DNA of 52,477 nt from JAZKFR01 sp040386295 (GCA_040386295.1 JAZKFR010000038.1:1-52477), one strand, 5' to 3'; counted from the stretch's first letter, positions 1 to 9,640 are shown. Notes: generated by a model not told the origin, from the sequence alone. Numbers and translations: made by a program.

Positions 1-2
1 AG

Positions 3-68
3 CACAATCGTAAGTTGCTCGTCACGCTGGCGATGTTGCAGCTTTGGCAGCAGGCGCCCGCCGCTTAG
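3..68 (+). CDS. C-terminal end of a gene cut by the window edge (possible asparagine-synthase-like protein)
   Basis: The frame starting at base 3 is open from the window edge to a TAG at 66-68 and gives 21 residues ending HNRKLLVTLAMLQLWQQ plus PAA. The pattern of an H-x-R followed by an alternating hydrophobic segment ending in L-W resembles the last helix of glutamine-dependent asparagine synthetases, which often sit in exopolysaccharide loci. The fragment is too short for a firm call. It converges on the epimerase gene that follows. Confidence 0.3.
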   Translation, partial: HNRKLLVTLAMLQLWQQAPAA

Positions 69-126
69 GTGTTTAGGCGTTTAGAGCAGGCCGCATACGG
101 TAAACAGCGGGCAAACATCGGAACAA

Positions 127-170
127 CCCGGATTTGAGACGCTGTTTTCCTTCAAGCTGCTCAATCCGGG
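127..170. terminator. Hairpin between convergent genes, candidate bidirectional terminator
   Basis: The arm CCCGGATTTGAG (127-138) pairs with CTCAATCCGGG (160-170), leaving one bulged T and a loop of about 21 bases. It sits between two genes that point at each other, as expected of a shared terminator. There is no good T-tract on either side, so Rho-independent action is uncertain. Confidence 0.4.
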
Positions 171-237
171 GGCGTCGTCACCCGATTTACGCTCAGGAGG
201 GGGAATGGCCCAGTAATGGGCCTGCACGCGCTACCGC

Positions 238-1287
238 TTAAGCGTTGGCGTTGGCATCAGCAGCTGCGACATCAGCCGCCGAATCAGCGTAATACTCGGC
301 ATACCACTGCACAAAGCGCTTAATCCCCTCACGCACCGGCGTACTCGGTTTGTACTGAAATTCTGCGTTTAGGTCGTCCACGTTCGCGCAGGTATCTGGC
401 ACATCGCCGTCTTGCAGCGGGAGTAGCTCGAGCTGTGCTTTTTTGCCAAGGGCTTGCTCAAGCGCGGCGATGTAGTCCATCAAGGCGACGGGTTGGTTAT
501 TGCCGATATTGTAAATTCGCCACGGCGCCGTGCTACTGGCCGGATCGGGCTGATCGCCACGCCACGCTGGCTGAGCGCTGGCCGGACGATCAAGCACGCG
601 GAGCAGGCCTTCGACGATGTCATCGACGTAGGTGAAGTCACGTTGATGCTGGCCGTAGTTAAAAACCGGGATCGTTTGGCCAGCCAGAATGGCCTTGGTG
701 AATTTAAACAAAGCCATATCTGGCCTGCCCCAGGGGCCATACACAGTAAAAAAACGCAGGCCCGTGGTCGGCAGACGGTACAAATGGCTGTAGCTATGCG
801 CCATCAGCTCATTCGCTTTTTTGCTCGCGGCGTAAAGACTGAGTGGGTGGTCTACGTTTTGCTGCACGGAGAAAGGCAGTGTCGTATTAGCGCCATAGAC
901 GCTTGAACTGCTGGCATAAACCAAATGCTCGACCGCGTGCTGACGACAACCCTCCAGCACGTGCGCGAAGCCAACGATATTGCTATCAATGTACGCCAGC
1001 GGGTTTTCTAGCGAATAACGCACACCGGCCTGCGCCGCCAAATTCACGACACGCTGTGGAACATGCTCGGCAAAAGCCTGTTGCATTGCCTGGCGGTCGC
1101 CGAGGTCAATGCGCAAATGGGTATAGCTGGGGTGACCTACGTGGCGACGCAGACGCGCTTCTTTTAACGCCGGATCGTAATAATCGTTGTGGTTATCAAG
1201 CCCCACAACCGTATCGCCTCGCGCTAGCAGACGTAACACCAGCGCAGAACCGATAAAACCAGCGGCGCCCGTAACCATTACTTTCAT
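238..1287 (-). CDS. UDP-glucuronate 4-epimerase (NAD-dependent SDR epimerase)
   Basis: The 349-residue product is an extended short-chain dehydrogenase/reductase. A GxxGFIGS nucleotide-binding loop lies at residues 7-14, the catalytic Tyr-x-x-x-Lys is in SLYAASKKANE near residue 150, and LRFFTVYGPWGRPDMA is the substrate-loop signature of bacterial UDP-GlcA/UDP-GalA 4-epimerases. Family members are about 335 residues; this one has an extra Ala/Asp/Asn-rich tail of about 12 residues (AADVAAADANANA). It should interconvert UDP-glucuronate and UDP-galacturonate in the cytoplasm to supply an acidic sugar for surface polysaccharide. The gene stands apart from the large polysaccharide operon downstream but may feed it. 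The specific substrate is inferred from family resemblance. Confidence 0.82.
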   Translation of the reverse strand: MKVMVTGAAGFIGSALVLRLLARGDTVVGLDNHNDYYDPALKEARLRRHVGHPSYTHLRIDLGDRQAMQQAFAEHVPQRVVNLAAQAGVRYSLENPLAYIDSNIVGFAHVLEGCRQHAVEHLVYASSSSVYGANTTLPFSVQQNVDHPLSLYAASKKANELMAHSYSHLYRLPTTGLRFFTVYGPWGRPDMALFKFTKAILAGQTIPVFNYGQHQRDFTYVDDIVEGLLRVLDRPASAQPAWRGDQPDPASSTAPWRIYNIGNNQPVALMDYIAALEQALGKKAQLELLPLQDGDVPDTCANVDDLNAEFQYKPSTPVREGIKRFVQWYAEYYADSAADVAAADANANA

Positions 1288-1658
1288 TCGTTACTCCAAA
1301 CAGCTTATTTGCATCAAGCCCGACAGGCTGCTAGGGTCTAAATCCATAAATGAGCCTGACATCGAGAGCGGAGAGCGTATTGACGCGCCAAGAACAAGAT
1401 GATGCAGGGAATAGGGCACTAACAGCGACTAACAGCCTCGGCATCAAGGGCACAGCGCAGTTTTGTTGCCCCGTGCCGCTACTCGCGTAGTACTTACTTA
1501 TTGCTCGCTGACTTTACGGGCGGCGGATTGTCCCACAGCACCCTGATTTTGAGAACGTTTTTCCCCAGCGCAACACGAAAAAATGCTCTATCATGCGCCC
1601 GCTTCGCGCTGACGCTACGCTGCGCAAACGCCGCACAAACTTTGGTTCAAGGCGCTCC
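1288..1658. other. Intergenic region between divergent genes, no clear element
   Basis: About 370 bases separate the divergently transcribed epimerase and DUF2946 genes. Promoters for both must lie here, but I see no convincing -35/-10 pair, Fur-type box or terminator. Confidence 0.3.
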
Positions 1659-2117
1659 ATGCTCACCCCAAAATGGTTCAATCGATCTCTCGTCTGGCTG
1701 CTGCTCTGCGCGCTGTCTTTTGCCGCGCTCGCCCCGTCAACAGCGGGTTCGCTAGTCCCTTTGATCGCACGCTGGCTGGGTGCTAATCAACAAACGCTGT
1801 GGGTCAACGTTTGTAGCGTTGCCGGCAATCGACGGGTCGCGCTCAATTTAGCTGTGGCGCAAACGAGCGAGCAACAAAATGTTGTTGTGCAAAGTCGGCC
1901 AAGCCCCCGTTCGACCCCCGATTTACTGATGCCGCATTGCCCGCTCTGTTTATTACAGAGCGCGCTACTGGCCTTACCTGGCAGCGATAGCCTAGCGGTT
2001 CTAACGCTTCGTCCACTGGCTTTTACCGTCCCCAGCGCGCCCGCCCCTATTGCTTCTAGCGGGCGAGTAACTAGCGCGCACCGCGCACGCGCCCCACCCT
2101 CCCCTATCCACGCCTGA
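1659..2117 (+). CDS. DUF2946 family protein
   Basis: The product is 152 residues when started at the ATG at 1659, which places a hydrophobic segment (SLVWLLLCALSFAALAP) at the N-terminus as a signal or anchor; an upstream in-frame ATG at 1593 would add an implausible basic tail. A HCPLC motif near residue 94 and an ARAPP tail near the C-terminus are typical of DUF2946. Members are small secreted or membrane proteins encoded beside TonB-dependent receptors and PepSY proteins, often in copper-responsive loci; Cys and His of the CPLC motif could bind a metal. The receptor gene follows after about 250 bases. The biochemical role is not established. Confidence 0.7.
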   Translation: MLTPKWFNRSLVWLLLCALSFAALAPSTAGSLVPLIARWLGANQQTLWVNVCSVAGNRRVALNLAVAQTSEQQNVVVQSRPSPRSTPDLLMPHCPLCLLQSALLALPGSDSLAVLTLRPLAFTVPSAPAPIASSGRVTSAHRARAPPSPIHA

Positions 2118-2150
2118 TTCAGGCGATTCAAGCGATTCAAGCGATTCGCC
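2116..2150 (+). repeat. Short 9-bp tandem repeat
   Basis: GATTCAGGC, GATTCAAGC, GATTCAAGC and GATTCGCC follow each other directly, starting one base into the stop codon of the DUF2946 gene. It looks like a small slippage product; no function is apparent. Confidence 0.6.
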
Positions 2151-2365
2151 TCGCCGCTACGCACAGTAGCCCTCAGACAACACCGCCGCGCATCAGCTCA
2201 ATTTGAGTTAGGTCGGCGCTGTTCTCTTACTTTTTTTTCGCCCTTTGCGCAAAGCCAATTGCCCATCGAGCCCATTCCCCGGTCAAGCCCAAACGGGGGA
2301 TGAAGCTTGCGCCTCATGCCGCCTGCTTTTTATTCGCGCAGGCATGGGCTTACCAGGAGTCGTCA

Positions 2366-4573
2366 ATGCCTTGCACATCTTTCTTTAGCCGTTTACCGCG
2401 TTTATTGAAGCCTTATCTCACTCAACTCACTCAACAAAACTTAGCGCGTTCAATCGCATACACCACGCTCAGTACACTCGCCAGCGCTCCTTGCTTTGCT
2501 CAAGCGACAGCAGAAACAGTCGACAGCGAGATCCAGAGCATGGACGAAATGGTCGTCTCTGGCTCACGCAGCCAAAGCAAGTTGTCCGCAACGCCGCAAG
2601 CGATCGGCGTCGTCAAAAACGAAGAGCTGCAACGTGATCAAGCCAAAACAGTAGGCGCAGCGATTAACCGTATCGCTGGCGTTTACTGGAACGATCTCGG
2701 TAATGAGCAGCACAGCATGGGGATTCGTCAGCCGATCAACACCAACGCGGTGTACCAATACTTAGAAGACGGCATCCCCATTCGCCCGCTCGGCGTGTTT
2801 AACCACAATGCTTTGAACGAAATGAACTTACTGGCGACGGATCGAGTCGAGGTGGTTAAAGGTGCCGCCTCATCTCTCTACGGCAGCAACGCAGTCGGTG
2901 GCGCGATCAATTTTTTAAGCAGTGCACCCAGCCGCACGCCCTACGCCAGCTTCGGCGTGCGCAACGACGCTAAGCAGGGGTTTAGCCGTTACGACGTCGT
3001 CGCCAGCAATACCTGGGGCGACCTTGGCTTGCGCTTCGCCCATTACAGCGCGCGTCGTAGCCGCGACAACTGGCAGCAATACAGCAACGGGAATAAAGAC
3101 TCCTTCTCGCTGCGTGGAGACTACGCTTTAAGCGCGTCATCGCAGCTACGCGCGACCGTGCTGCACAGCAACTTGGATACGGCCATGACGGGCAGTTTGT
3201 TTGAAAACGACTACCAAAATAATCCAGGCAAAAGCCTCAATAGCTTCACCTATCGTAAAGACAAGAGCACGCGCGTCAATCTCGCCTGGGAAGGCGAAAC
3301 CAGCCAAAACGGCGTGACGACGCTCACGCTCTTCTCACGACAAAACGACCACGGGCAATTACCGAGTTACACCATCAACAGCTGTGTCGGCAGCACCTGC
3401 AAAGGGAGCATCAATAACAATCACGTCGATTCGCTCGGGCTAGACATCAAGCATCAACAAGAGTTTGCCTGGCTAGACACGCGCCTGATCAGTGGCATTT
3501 ACCTCGACAAAAGTAAAAACCCTTATGTCAGCGACAACCTCAGCATCACGCGTGATCCGGCCAGCGGGCGTTATTTGAGCTACCGCCTGGCTAACAGCGA
3601 GACGCCGACCGGCGTGCGTAATTACCAAGCAGATATTGATAATCGAGCCTTATTTGCGCAGTGGGAATTTTCGCCGATTCCTAGGCTACGCTTTGTCCTC
3701 GGCGGACGTTCCGATCAGATTCGTTACGACTTCACCAACAAGCTTGCCCCTACGGGCAGCGCCGATTTTGGTGCGGCGAACGAGTCGCGCAGCTTTACGC
3801 ACTTCAGCCCCAAAGTCGGCGCCAGCTACGCATTAAGTCAGCACAGCAGCATCTACAGCAATATCAGCGAAGGGTTTATTGCGCCTGAAGTAAGCCAGCT
3901 CTACGGCAAAACCGGGGTGCCTGACCTGATTCCATCAAGCTATCTAAATTACGAGCTCGGCTGGCGCACGGCTTGGCTGGACGGCGCGCTTAAGCTTGAT
4001 TCGGCGCTCTATCGCTTAGACGGCAAGGACACCATCGTCAGCTACGCGCTCAGCGCAAACAATAGCGAAAACCGTAACGCCGGACGCACACGTAGCCAGG
4101 GCCTGGAATTAGGGCTGAACTATCAACTCGGCGCCTTCGACGCACGCTTGGGCACGACGCTGGCAACGCATCGTTTTTTGCAATATCAACCAGCGAGCAA
4201 TCTTAATTACAGCGGGCAAAAAATGCCGCAAGCACCGAGCGACATTAGCAATCTAGAAGTCGGCTACAAACCAAGAACACAGACCCGTTTAGCCCTGGAG
4301 TGGTTGCATCAAGGCGAATCTTGGATGAATAACGCGAACACGGTTAAGTACCCCGGGCATAGCCTGCTTAACCTACGCATTCAAGAGCAGCTGGATAAGG
4401 AATGGGCAGGCTGGCTGCATATCCACAATCTGAGCAATCGCCGTTACGCCGACTCGGCAAGCAGCAGCTATTCGGGCGTCGGCACTTATTCGCCGAATAC
4501 GCAAAACCAATACACCCCCGGTTCGCCGCGCAGCGTGATGCTGGGTTTGGTGTACACCTTTGGCGCGCGCTAA
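2366..4573 (+). CDS. TonB-dependent outer-membrane receptor
   Basis: The start at 2366 is chosen because AGGAGT lies five bases upstream; an in-frame ATG at 2300 lacks this. The 735-residue product has a long N-terminal signal region ending near SAPCFAQA, a TonB-box-like stretch MDEMVVSG, a plug domain (QAIGVVKNEEL, DRVEVVKGAASSLYGSNAVGGAINF) and a beta-barrel of roughly 500 residues with many aromatic-ended strands, including a late strand NYELGWRT. The protein should import a metal chelate or similar ligand across the outer membrane using TonB energy. The ligand cannot be read from sequence; the DUF2946 and PepSY neighbours favour copper, or iron-siderophore uptake coupled to reduction. The C-terminus (YTFGAR) lacks the usual terminal aromatic residue. 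Confidence 0.88.
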   Translation: MPCTSFFSRLPRLLKPYLTQLTQQNLARSIAYTTLSTLASAPCFAQATAETVDSEIQSMDEMVVSGSRSQSKLSATPQAIGVVKNEELQRDQAKTVGAAINRIAGVYWNDLGNEQHSMGIRQPINTNAVYQYLEDGIPIRPLGVFNHNALNEMNLLATDRVEVVKGAASSLYGSNAVGGAINFLSSAPSRTPYASFGVRNDAKQGFSRYDVVASNTWGDLGLRFAHYSARRSRDNWQQYSNGNKDSFSLRGDYALSASSQLRATVLHSNLDTAMTGSLFENDYQNNPGKSLNSFTYRKDKSTRVNLAWEGETSQNGVTTLTLFSRQNDHGQLPSYTINSCVGSTCKGSINNNHVDSLGLDIKHQQEFAWLDTRLISGIYLDKSKNPYVSDNLSITRDPASGRYLSYRLANSETPTGVRNYQADIDNRALFAQWEFSPIPRLRFVLGGRSDQIRYDFTNKLAPTGSADFGAANESRSFTHFSPKVGASYALSQHSSIYSNISEGFIAPEVSQLYGKTGVPDLIPSSYLNYELGWRTAWLDGALKLDSALYRLDGKDTIVSYALSANNSENRNAGRTRSQGLELGLNYQLGAFDARLGTTLATHRFLQYQPASNLNYSGQKMPQAPSDISNLEVGYKPRTQTRLALEWLHQGESWMNNANTVKYPGHSLLNLRIQEQLDKEWAGWLHIHNLSNRRYADSASSSYSGVGTYSPNTQNQYTPGSPRSVMLGLVYTFGAR

Positions 4574-4637
4574 AGACTTTGATGACGCAGCGCTGTGCGC
4601 AACAGCGCTGATCTGACTAAACAAGATGAGGCACAAC

Positions 4638-6089
4638 ATGAAGCACGCAGCAAACAAAGCCGATCATACGCAGCCCCAGGCCTTATCGGCCTTGCGCCGA
4701 AGCCTGTGCTGGCGTCTGCATTTTTGGAGCGCGCTGATCGCCTCTCCATTTGCCCTGATCGCCGCATTGACCGGCATTCTCTACGTTTTTACACCGCAGA
4801 TTGAGTCAGTGCTCTACAGGCAATTCGACCAAGTGCAAGCCCAGGGCACAGCGCGCCAACTGGACGAGCTGGTTGCCGCTGCCAGCCTAGCTGCGCCTCG
4901 TGGCTGGCGTGTGCATTCGGTGNNNNNNNNNNCGAGTGACTCAGCCGAGCGCAGCACCCAAGTTTATTTCGTCGCACCCAACGCAGCTCATGCTGGCGTA
5001 GAAGCGCATCAGCACGGCGCAAAACAAGCCAGCGCGACAAACAGTAGTGGGCGCTCACGCCCTAGCTTTGTCTTGCCAGAGCAAGCTCAAATAATCTACG
5101 TCAACCCCTACAGCGGCGAAGTCCTCGGCCAGCTCGGCCAACAAGAACGCTTCAATCAATGGGCAAAAAAATTGCATTCTCGCCTGCTCCAAAGCGAGTC
5201 TTGGCGTTGGCTGATCGAGCTCGCGGCGAGTTGTTTATTGCTGATGTTGCTCAGTGGAATTTATCTAGGCTGGCCACGCCGTAATCAGCAACTATCGAGC
5301 GCATCGCCCTCTGATTCAATGCAGGTGGCACGTCGCCACGTCTGGCGGCGCTGGCACATCTGGATCGGTCTGGGCTTAGCCCTGCTTAGCTTCGTTATGC
5401 TCAGCACTGGGCTCACTTGGAGTCAATACGCCGGCGGACAAATTAGAGTCTTACGTGACGCGCTAGGACAAGCTCCCGCGCCAGCGCCAAAAAATTTGCG
5501 CTCACCAGCAGCGTCAGCGCATACACCCCTGTCTTGGCAAGCGGCTTGGCAAATCACGCGCGAACAAGCACCCAAGGTCAGCGTGCAATTGATCCCGCCC
5601 AGCGATAGCACAGGCGTTTGGCGTGCCAGTAGTTTCGATCGTGCGCAGCCAGGCAAACGCTTCGATTTAATTTTCGACGCCTACCATGGCAACACGCTCT
5701 ACTACGCCGATTGGGCTGAACAAAAAGCCTTTGGCAAAGCCACCGCCCTGGGCATTCCTTTTCACCGTGGTGAATTTGGCTGGTGGAATCAAGCGTTGGT
5801 ACTGCTTTTTGGCCTCGGCCTGATTGGCTCAATTGTGTCAGCTTGGCTCATGTTTTATCAACGCTACCGCGCTGCGCGATCTGCAACGCAAACGCAAGCC
5901 AAGCTCTTGTTACTTCTGCCCAGCGCACTCGCGTCCGGCGCTTGGCGCGCCCTACCGATTTACCTGTGGCTAATGGCCACTCTGCTCTGCTGGCTCATTC
6001 CCTTGCTCGTACCGCTGGCCCTGGCAGTCGCACTCCTGGAATACGGCTTGCACTTGGCTTGGCGTCAGCGTTTGGCTGCAGGGATTTGA
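4638..6089 (+). CDS. PepSY-associated transmembrane protein (possible metal-chelate reductase)
   Basis: The ATG at 4638 has GAGG six bases upstream and is preferred over the ATG at 4626. The roughly 483-residue protein has five hydrophobic segments: residues about 25-50, then LIELAASCLLLMLLSGIYLGW, IWIGLGLALLSFVMLSTGL, ALVLLFGLGLIGSIVSAWLMF and a long C-terminal pair. Periplasmic PepSY-like segments lie between them. Conserved-looking histidines in HFWSAL, KLHSRLL, RWHIWIG and FHRGEFGWW match the PepSY_TM family, some of whose members reduce ferric siderophores. The gene lies 64 bases after the receptor, suggesting one unit. A run of ten N at 4923-4932 hides three to four residues but keeps the frame open. 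Confidence 0.8.
   Translation: MKHAANKADHTQPQALSALRRSLCWRLHFWSALIASPFALIAALTGILYVFTPQIESVLYRQFDQVQAQGTARQLDELVAAASLAAPRGWRVHSVXXXXSDSAERSTQVYFVAPNAAHAGVEAHQHGAKQASATNSSGRSRPSFVLPEQAQIIYVNPYSGEVLGQLGQQERFNQWAKKLHSRLLQSESWRWLIELAASCLLLMLLSGIYLGWPRRNQQLSSASPSDSMQVARRHVWRRWHIWIGLGLALLSFVMLSTGLTWSQYAGGQIRVLRDALGQAPAPAPKNLRSPAASAHTPLSWQAAWQITREQAPKVSVQLIPPSDSTGVWRASSFDRAQPGKRFDLIFDAYHGNTLYYADWAEQKAFGKATALGIPFHRGEFGWWNQALVLLFGLGLIGSIVSAWLMFYQRYRAARSATQTQAKLLLLLPSALASGAWRALPIYLWLMATLLCWLIPLLVPLALAVALLEYGLHLAWRQRLAAGI
4923..4932. other. Ten-base run of N (assembly gap)
   Basis: The ten consecutive N lie inside the PepSY gene. The reading frame stays open across them, so either the gap size is right modulo three or the assembler padded it that way. 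Confidence 0.99.
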
Positions 6090-6139
6090 GATTTGCCGTG
6101 CTCGCTGGACAGCAGTCCAGCGATGCTGCACGCAGCCGC

Positions 6140-9100
6140 CTAAACCGCACCTTCAGGCAAAGCTCTTGGCTCAATCAAATTACCGAGCACTTCAAAGGTG
6201 ATCTGCCAAGCATGCATTTGCGACTTGCCGCTGACGGTGTCACTGAACGGCCAGGGGATTGGCGCCGAATGCGAGAAGTGGCTTCCTTTGCCCGATCCCG
6301 CACCGGTGTCTTTCACGGCAACTTTGGCGAAATAAGCCGCCAGCGCAGCGCAAAATGCTTGTTGTTGCTCGTCACTCAATTCAAGCAGCCTCGGCTGCGG
6401 CAACTTGTCTGCGGCAAAGGCTTCTTTCAGCATGACGAGGCTCTCTTCCAGATTGGCAAAAGTGACTTCTTCTAAAGTGGGCTGCTGGCTTCTGGGTCGG
6501 CTGCGCTGCTTTGCACCATGCTTGAACGAGTCGAGGAGCCTACTCTCAGGCATCAGCTTTTGTTTCTGACGGAGCGCTTTAACTTCTTCGGCGCTTGGCT
6601 TAGTCATACGCGCAATTTGCGCAGCATTTGGAAACAGCTCGGGGTTAGCCTCGATCAATGCGAAGAAAGGCCCTAGATGCGTATTGCTCAGCGCTTCTCG
6701 AACTTCTTTAGGCACTTCGTCCGCTGCGCGCAGTTCATCATCTTCCTCTTCTTCGGAAGGCGTCAGATGGGAGAGAATTTCCCCTGCTTGCAGCGCCAAG
6801 CCTTGCTTGAGGGCTTGTTCGTTACGCAGCAAGGTACTCCGCCCTGAGATTGAGCTAGCCGCCACGCTCGGCGCACCGGCTTGCGGTGGCTCTACGCCTT
6901 CAATACCAAGCTCTGTCAGGGTTGCTATTGCGGCGGCAAGACTTTCCTTCGGTGGATGTGTTTCAAAATGCCGCAGCAGCAGCGGAATTGAGGGCGCATT
7001 CGCAGGCTCTATCAATAAATTTTGCGCTATTCGATAGACGTTTCTGCACTGCTGAACAGTACGCTCAAACTCCGCCATCGATCGATTGAGTTCTCCCCAG
7101 CGCTCTAGAAGAGCGTCTATTTCGCCTTTCTGCAATGAGGCGATTGCACCCAAGGTTGCGCTCCCTAGGCTTTGCAATTCTCCTTGTAGTGCTCCAAACT
7201 GGCTGGTTACCTCCTCTGCTGTTGTGGTATCGGGCAGCGTTTTCTTTGTGGCGCTAAAAGCGCTGGTAACTGCCTGCGGAATTTTTGCTTGTGGTGGGTT
7301 TTGCAGCGGTCTGTTGCCAGGCATAACCGGAGGCAGCGGTAGTGCTAATTTTGCTGGCAGCGCAACGACAAACGCACGTACTGCATTCAATAGCGCGTCA
7401 TCGACTTGCCGGTACGCTTCGAGCACGCTGGCAATTTTTACGCTGAGCTTTTTCTCCTCTGCTTGAACCTTGTTTTCTATTGAGCGGGTGGCGAGTGCTT
7501 CTTCAATTTTCTTTAGCGCAGCGCTTTGCGCAGCAACGTCGCTCAGCGCAACTGCTTTCAGTAAAGCTTGCCAGTGATCAGCCTTTAGATCGTCGGCAAC
7601 GCCTTGTAAAGCCGTCCTCTCCAGCGTGTACTCTGCTGCCAGTAACGGTAACGGGAGACGTCTGTATTCGTCTGCGCCATCCCCTGTGCTGGTGCCCGGA
7701 TCGAGTTTGATTTCAAGACGTGCTTGGGGGTTCTTGCCTTTACTCACGCCGACATTGACGACGAAGAACGGGTAGTTGCTGAGCGCCGTTTGCAGAGTTG
7801 CAGCTTGTTGCTCAAGCGCGCGCATTTTGGCTTCTTTCAGATGCGGAGCAAATTGCGTGAACGCATCATCAAGTACGAGCACGTCGAACCAGCCGGTATC
7901 GTCTTCAATACTTGCAATCTGGGCTTTAAGCGTTGAGGGAATGCTCTGTAGAAAATTATTGAGTTCGGCAGATTTAAGGTTCGCGCTTACGCCCACACGC
8001 AAAACAGAAAGACTACTCAATCCGCTAAGCTCAATTGCCTTAAGCTGCGCCACGCTCAGACCGCGTAAATCCAAGGTGCGGATTTGGCTTTTAAGCTCAG
8101 GCGTGAGGTGCTTCAGCAGGGTTGCCAATTCCTCTGGTTTGCACTCTTTTAGCGCCGACAGGTCTAGAAGCTGTCTTGCTGTATCGACAAATAAGCCGCA
8201 GTAGATTTGTTTCACACTGAGTTGGATAGAAATTGGGCTGGTCGAAGTCTTTGCTGGCGCGCTCGACCCATGAACCGTGAGCGGTGTGTTCTTAACCGCC
8301 TTCTCCATTTGGCCAATCACCTCCAGAACGGAAGGACTAAGGGGTCTGTGCTTACCTAGAACACTAGCGACAAAAGGTGCGCGCTGCGCCTCTGGCAAGC
8401 GGTCTCGGAGCGAGTGCAAAAGCTTGCCGTAAGCAATCAAAGCTCCTTCACTACCCGACGCCATCATGCTCAATATCAGCGATGACTCAGACGGATTATC
8501 CGGTCGCATCAATAATTCGAGCGTCTCGTTGAGTCCCTGGGTGGGTAAGTATTCCAGCAATGAGATCAGCAGCTCGCCGTAAGCCTCGACAAAAGGTACT
8601 TTGTTATTACGCAGTGCATGTGCAGAACCTATCGTGTTGCGATCAGCTGGCGCAAGTAAGAAGCGCGTTATGTACTCTTTACACGCTTCTAGCGGCAAGC
8701 CATGGATTAGAAATTTCAATAAGTCGCCGCAAATCTTTACCACCTCGGGGTTTTTTCCAACCATCGCAGCAGAAAATGCTGTTATGACACGCTCATCTTT
8801 CAGGGTGAATAATATTGCTTCTATCCAACGCGCTCTGCTGGCTGCAGTAGGCTCCGTCCCAATCGCTGATTTCACTAACTCGCTGTAAGCGAGAATTGTC
8901 GGAATATCCTGCGCTTCAGCATGGGTAATGCGTCCAAACAGCGACTCTTCGGCAAGAACCAGAGCCAACATGTCGTGGTCTCTAGCTGCTTCATTGACGG
9001 CGTCTCTGGGTGGTAGAAGGTCGTTTATACTTATTAAGAATTCGCGATAGCAATCAACGATCAGCGATTGCTGGCGCGAGATCCCCGTGAGGAGCGCTGG

Positions 9101-9472
9101 AGACGACAGTTCTTCGCACTTATCATCGTAGCGAACGAGTAAGCTACTTTTCACGTAGCTTAATCTGTCATTAATCGGGGTCAGCCCTAAGATAAAAAGC
9201 AACACAGAGGCATAACGATTAAATCTCTCAACATCACCTTGTTGCATCGCAGCATGCACCGCATAATCCCTTGTCTGCAACAAACCAAGCGTTTCTTTCG
9301 CCAGCCTTAGCGCGTAGATGCTGCCCAGCTCATGACTGAGCTTTGGTAACGACCAACGCATAGATTCCGAAGACGTATGGCTTAAGTGATCAGCTGATTT
9401 TCTTATAACCTCATCATATTGGGCGGGATTGAGACAAGGATTTTTTACTTGGCCATTGGTAACTTGGTCCAT
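6140..9472 (-). CDS. Large repeat-containing protein of unknown function (1110 residues)
   Basis: The ATG at 9472 has GGGGAA just upstream; the frame is open to 9487 through TTG codons. There is no signal peptide or membrane segment. In the N-terminal third, at about residues 86-365, six copies of a motif resembling Y-G-x-L-L-x-x-L-x-x-x-L-P recur every 50-55 residues (for example EAYGELLISLLEYLP and IAYGKLLHSLRDRLP), suggesting an alpha-solenoid of HEAT type. A leucine-rich-repeat-like stretch follows (IRTLDLRGLSVAQLKAIEL), then Ala/Gln/Glu-rich helical and probable coiled-coil regions, an acidic EEEEDDE patch and a basic KQRSRPRSQQ segment. The architecture resembles secreted effectors or scaffold proteins, but I recognise no family. 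It is convergent with the PepSY gene. Confidence 0.75.
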   Translation of the reverse strand: MDQVTNGQVKNPCLNPAQYDEVIRKSADHLSHTSSESMRWSLPKLSHELGSIYALRLAKETLGLLQTRDYAVHAAMQQGDVERFNRYASVLLFILGLTPINDRLSYVKSSLLVRYDDKCEELSSPALLTGISRQQSLIVDCYREFLISINDLLPPRDAVNEAARDHDMLALVLAEESLFGRITHAEAQDIPTILAYSELVKSAIGTEPTAASRARWIEAILFTLKDERVITAFSAAMVGKNPEVVKICGDLLKFLIHGLPLEACKEYITRFLLAPADRNTIGSAHALRNNKVPFVEAYGELLISLLEYLPTQGLNETLELLMRPDNPSESSLILSMMASGSEGALIAYGKLLHSLRDRLPEAQRAPFVASVLGKHRPLSPSVLEVIGQMEKAVKNTPLTVHGSSAPAKTSTSPISIQLSVKQIYCGLFVDTARQLLDLSALKECKPEELATLLKHLTPELKSQIRTLDLRGLSVAQLKAIELSGLSSLSVLRVGVSANLKSAELNNFLQSIPSTLKAQIASIEDDTGWFDVLVLDDAFTQFAPHLKEAKMRALEQQAATLQTALSNYPFFVVNVGVSKGKNPQARLEIKLDPGTSTGDGADEYRRLPLPLLAAEYTLERTALQGVADDLKADHWQALLKAVALSDVAAQSAALKKIEEALATRSIENKVQAEEKKLSVKIASVLEAYRQVDDALLNAVRAFVVALPAKLALPLPPVMPGNRPLQNPPQAKIPQAVTSAFSATKKTLPDTTTAEEVTSQFGALQGELQSLGSATLGAIASLQKGEIDALLERWGELNRSMAEFERTVQQCRNVYRIAQNLLIEPANAPSIPLLLRHFETHPPKESLAAAIATLTELGIEGVEPPQAGAPSVAASSISGRSTLLRNEQALKQGLALQAGEILSHLTPSEEEEDDELRAADEVPKEVREALSNTHLGPFFALIEANPELFPNAAQIARMTKPSAEEVKALRQKQKLMPESRLLDSFKHGAKQRSRPRSQQPTLEEVTFANLEESLVMLKEAFAADKLPQPRLLELSDEQQQAFCAALAAYFAKVAVKDTGAGSGKGSHFSHSAPIPWPFSDTVSGKSQMHAWQITFEVLGNLIEPRALPEGAV

Positions 9473-9640
9473 TGATTTCCCCAACAAAGATCAAAATGAC
9501 TACAAAGATTAGTGGTCTCTCAAAGCAAAAAGTTCATTAAATTTGTAATAAATTCGCTCCTTCCTCACTGAGGAACAGAGCTTAGCAGCCCCACGAACGC
9601 AGTCAGCCGAGATAATTTGAGCTATAACGCACAATTCATT

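Noticed and set aside
2200..2365. Cobalamin riboswitch or Fur box before the TonB receptor gene
   Set aside because: Some short hairpins are present, but no B12-box-like sequence or 19-bp Fur-type palindrome could be found.
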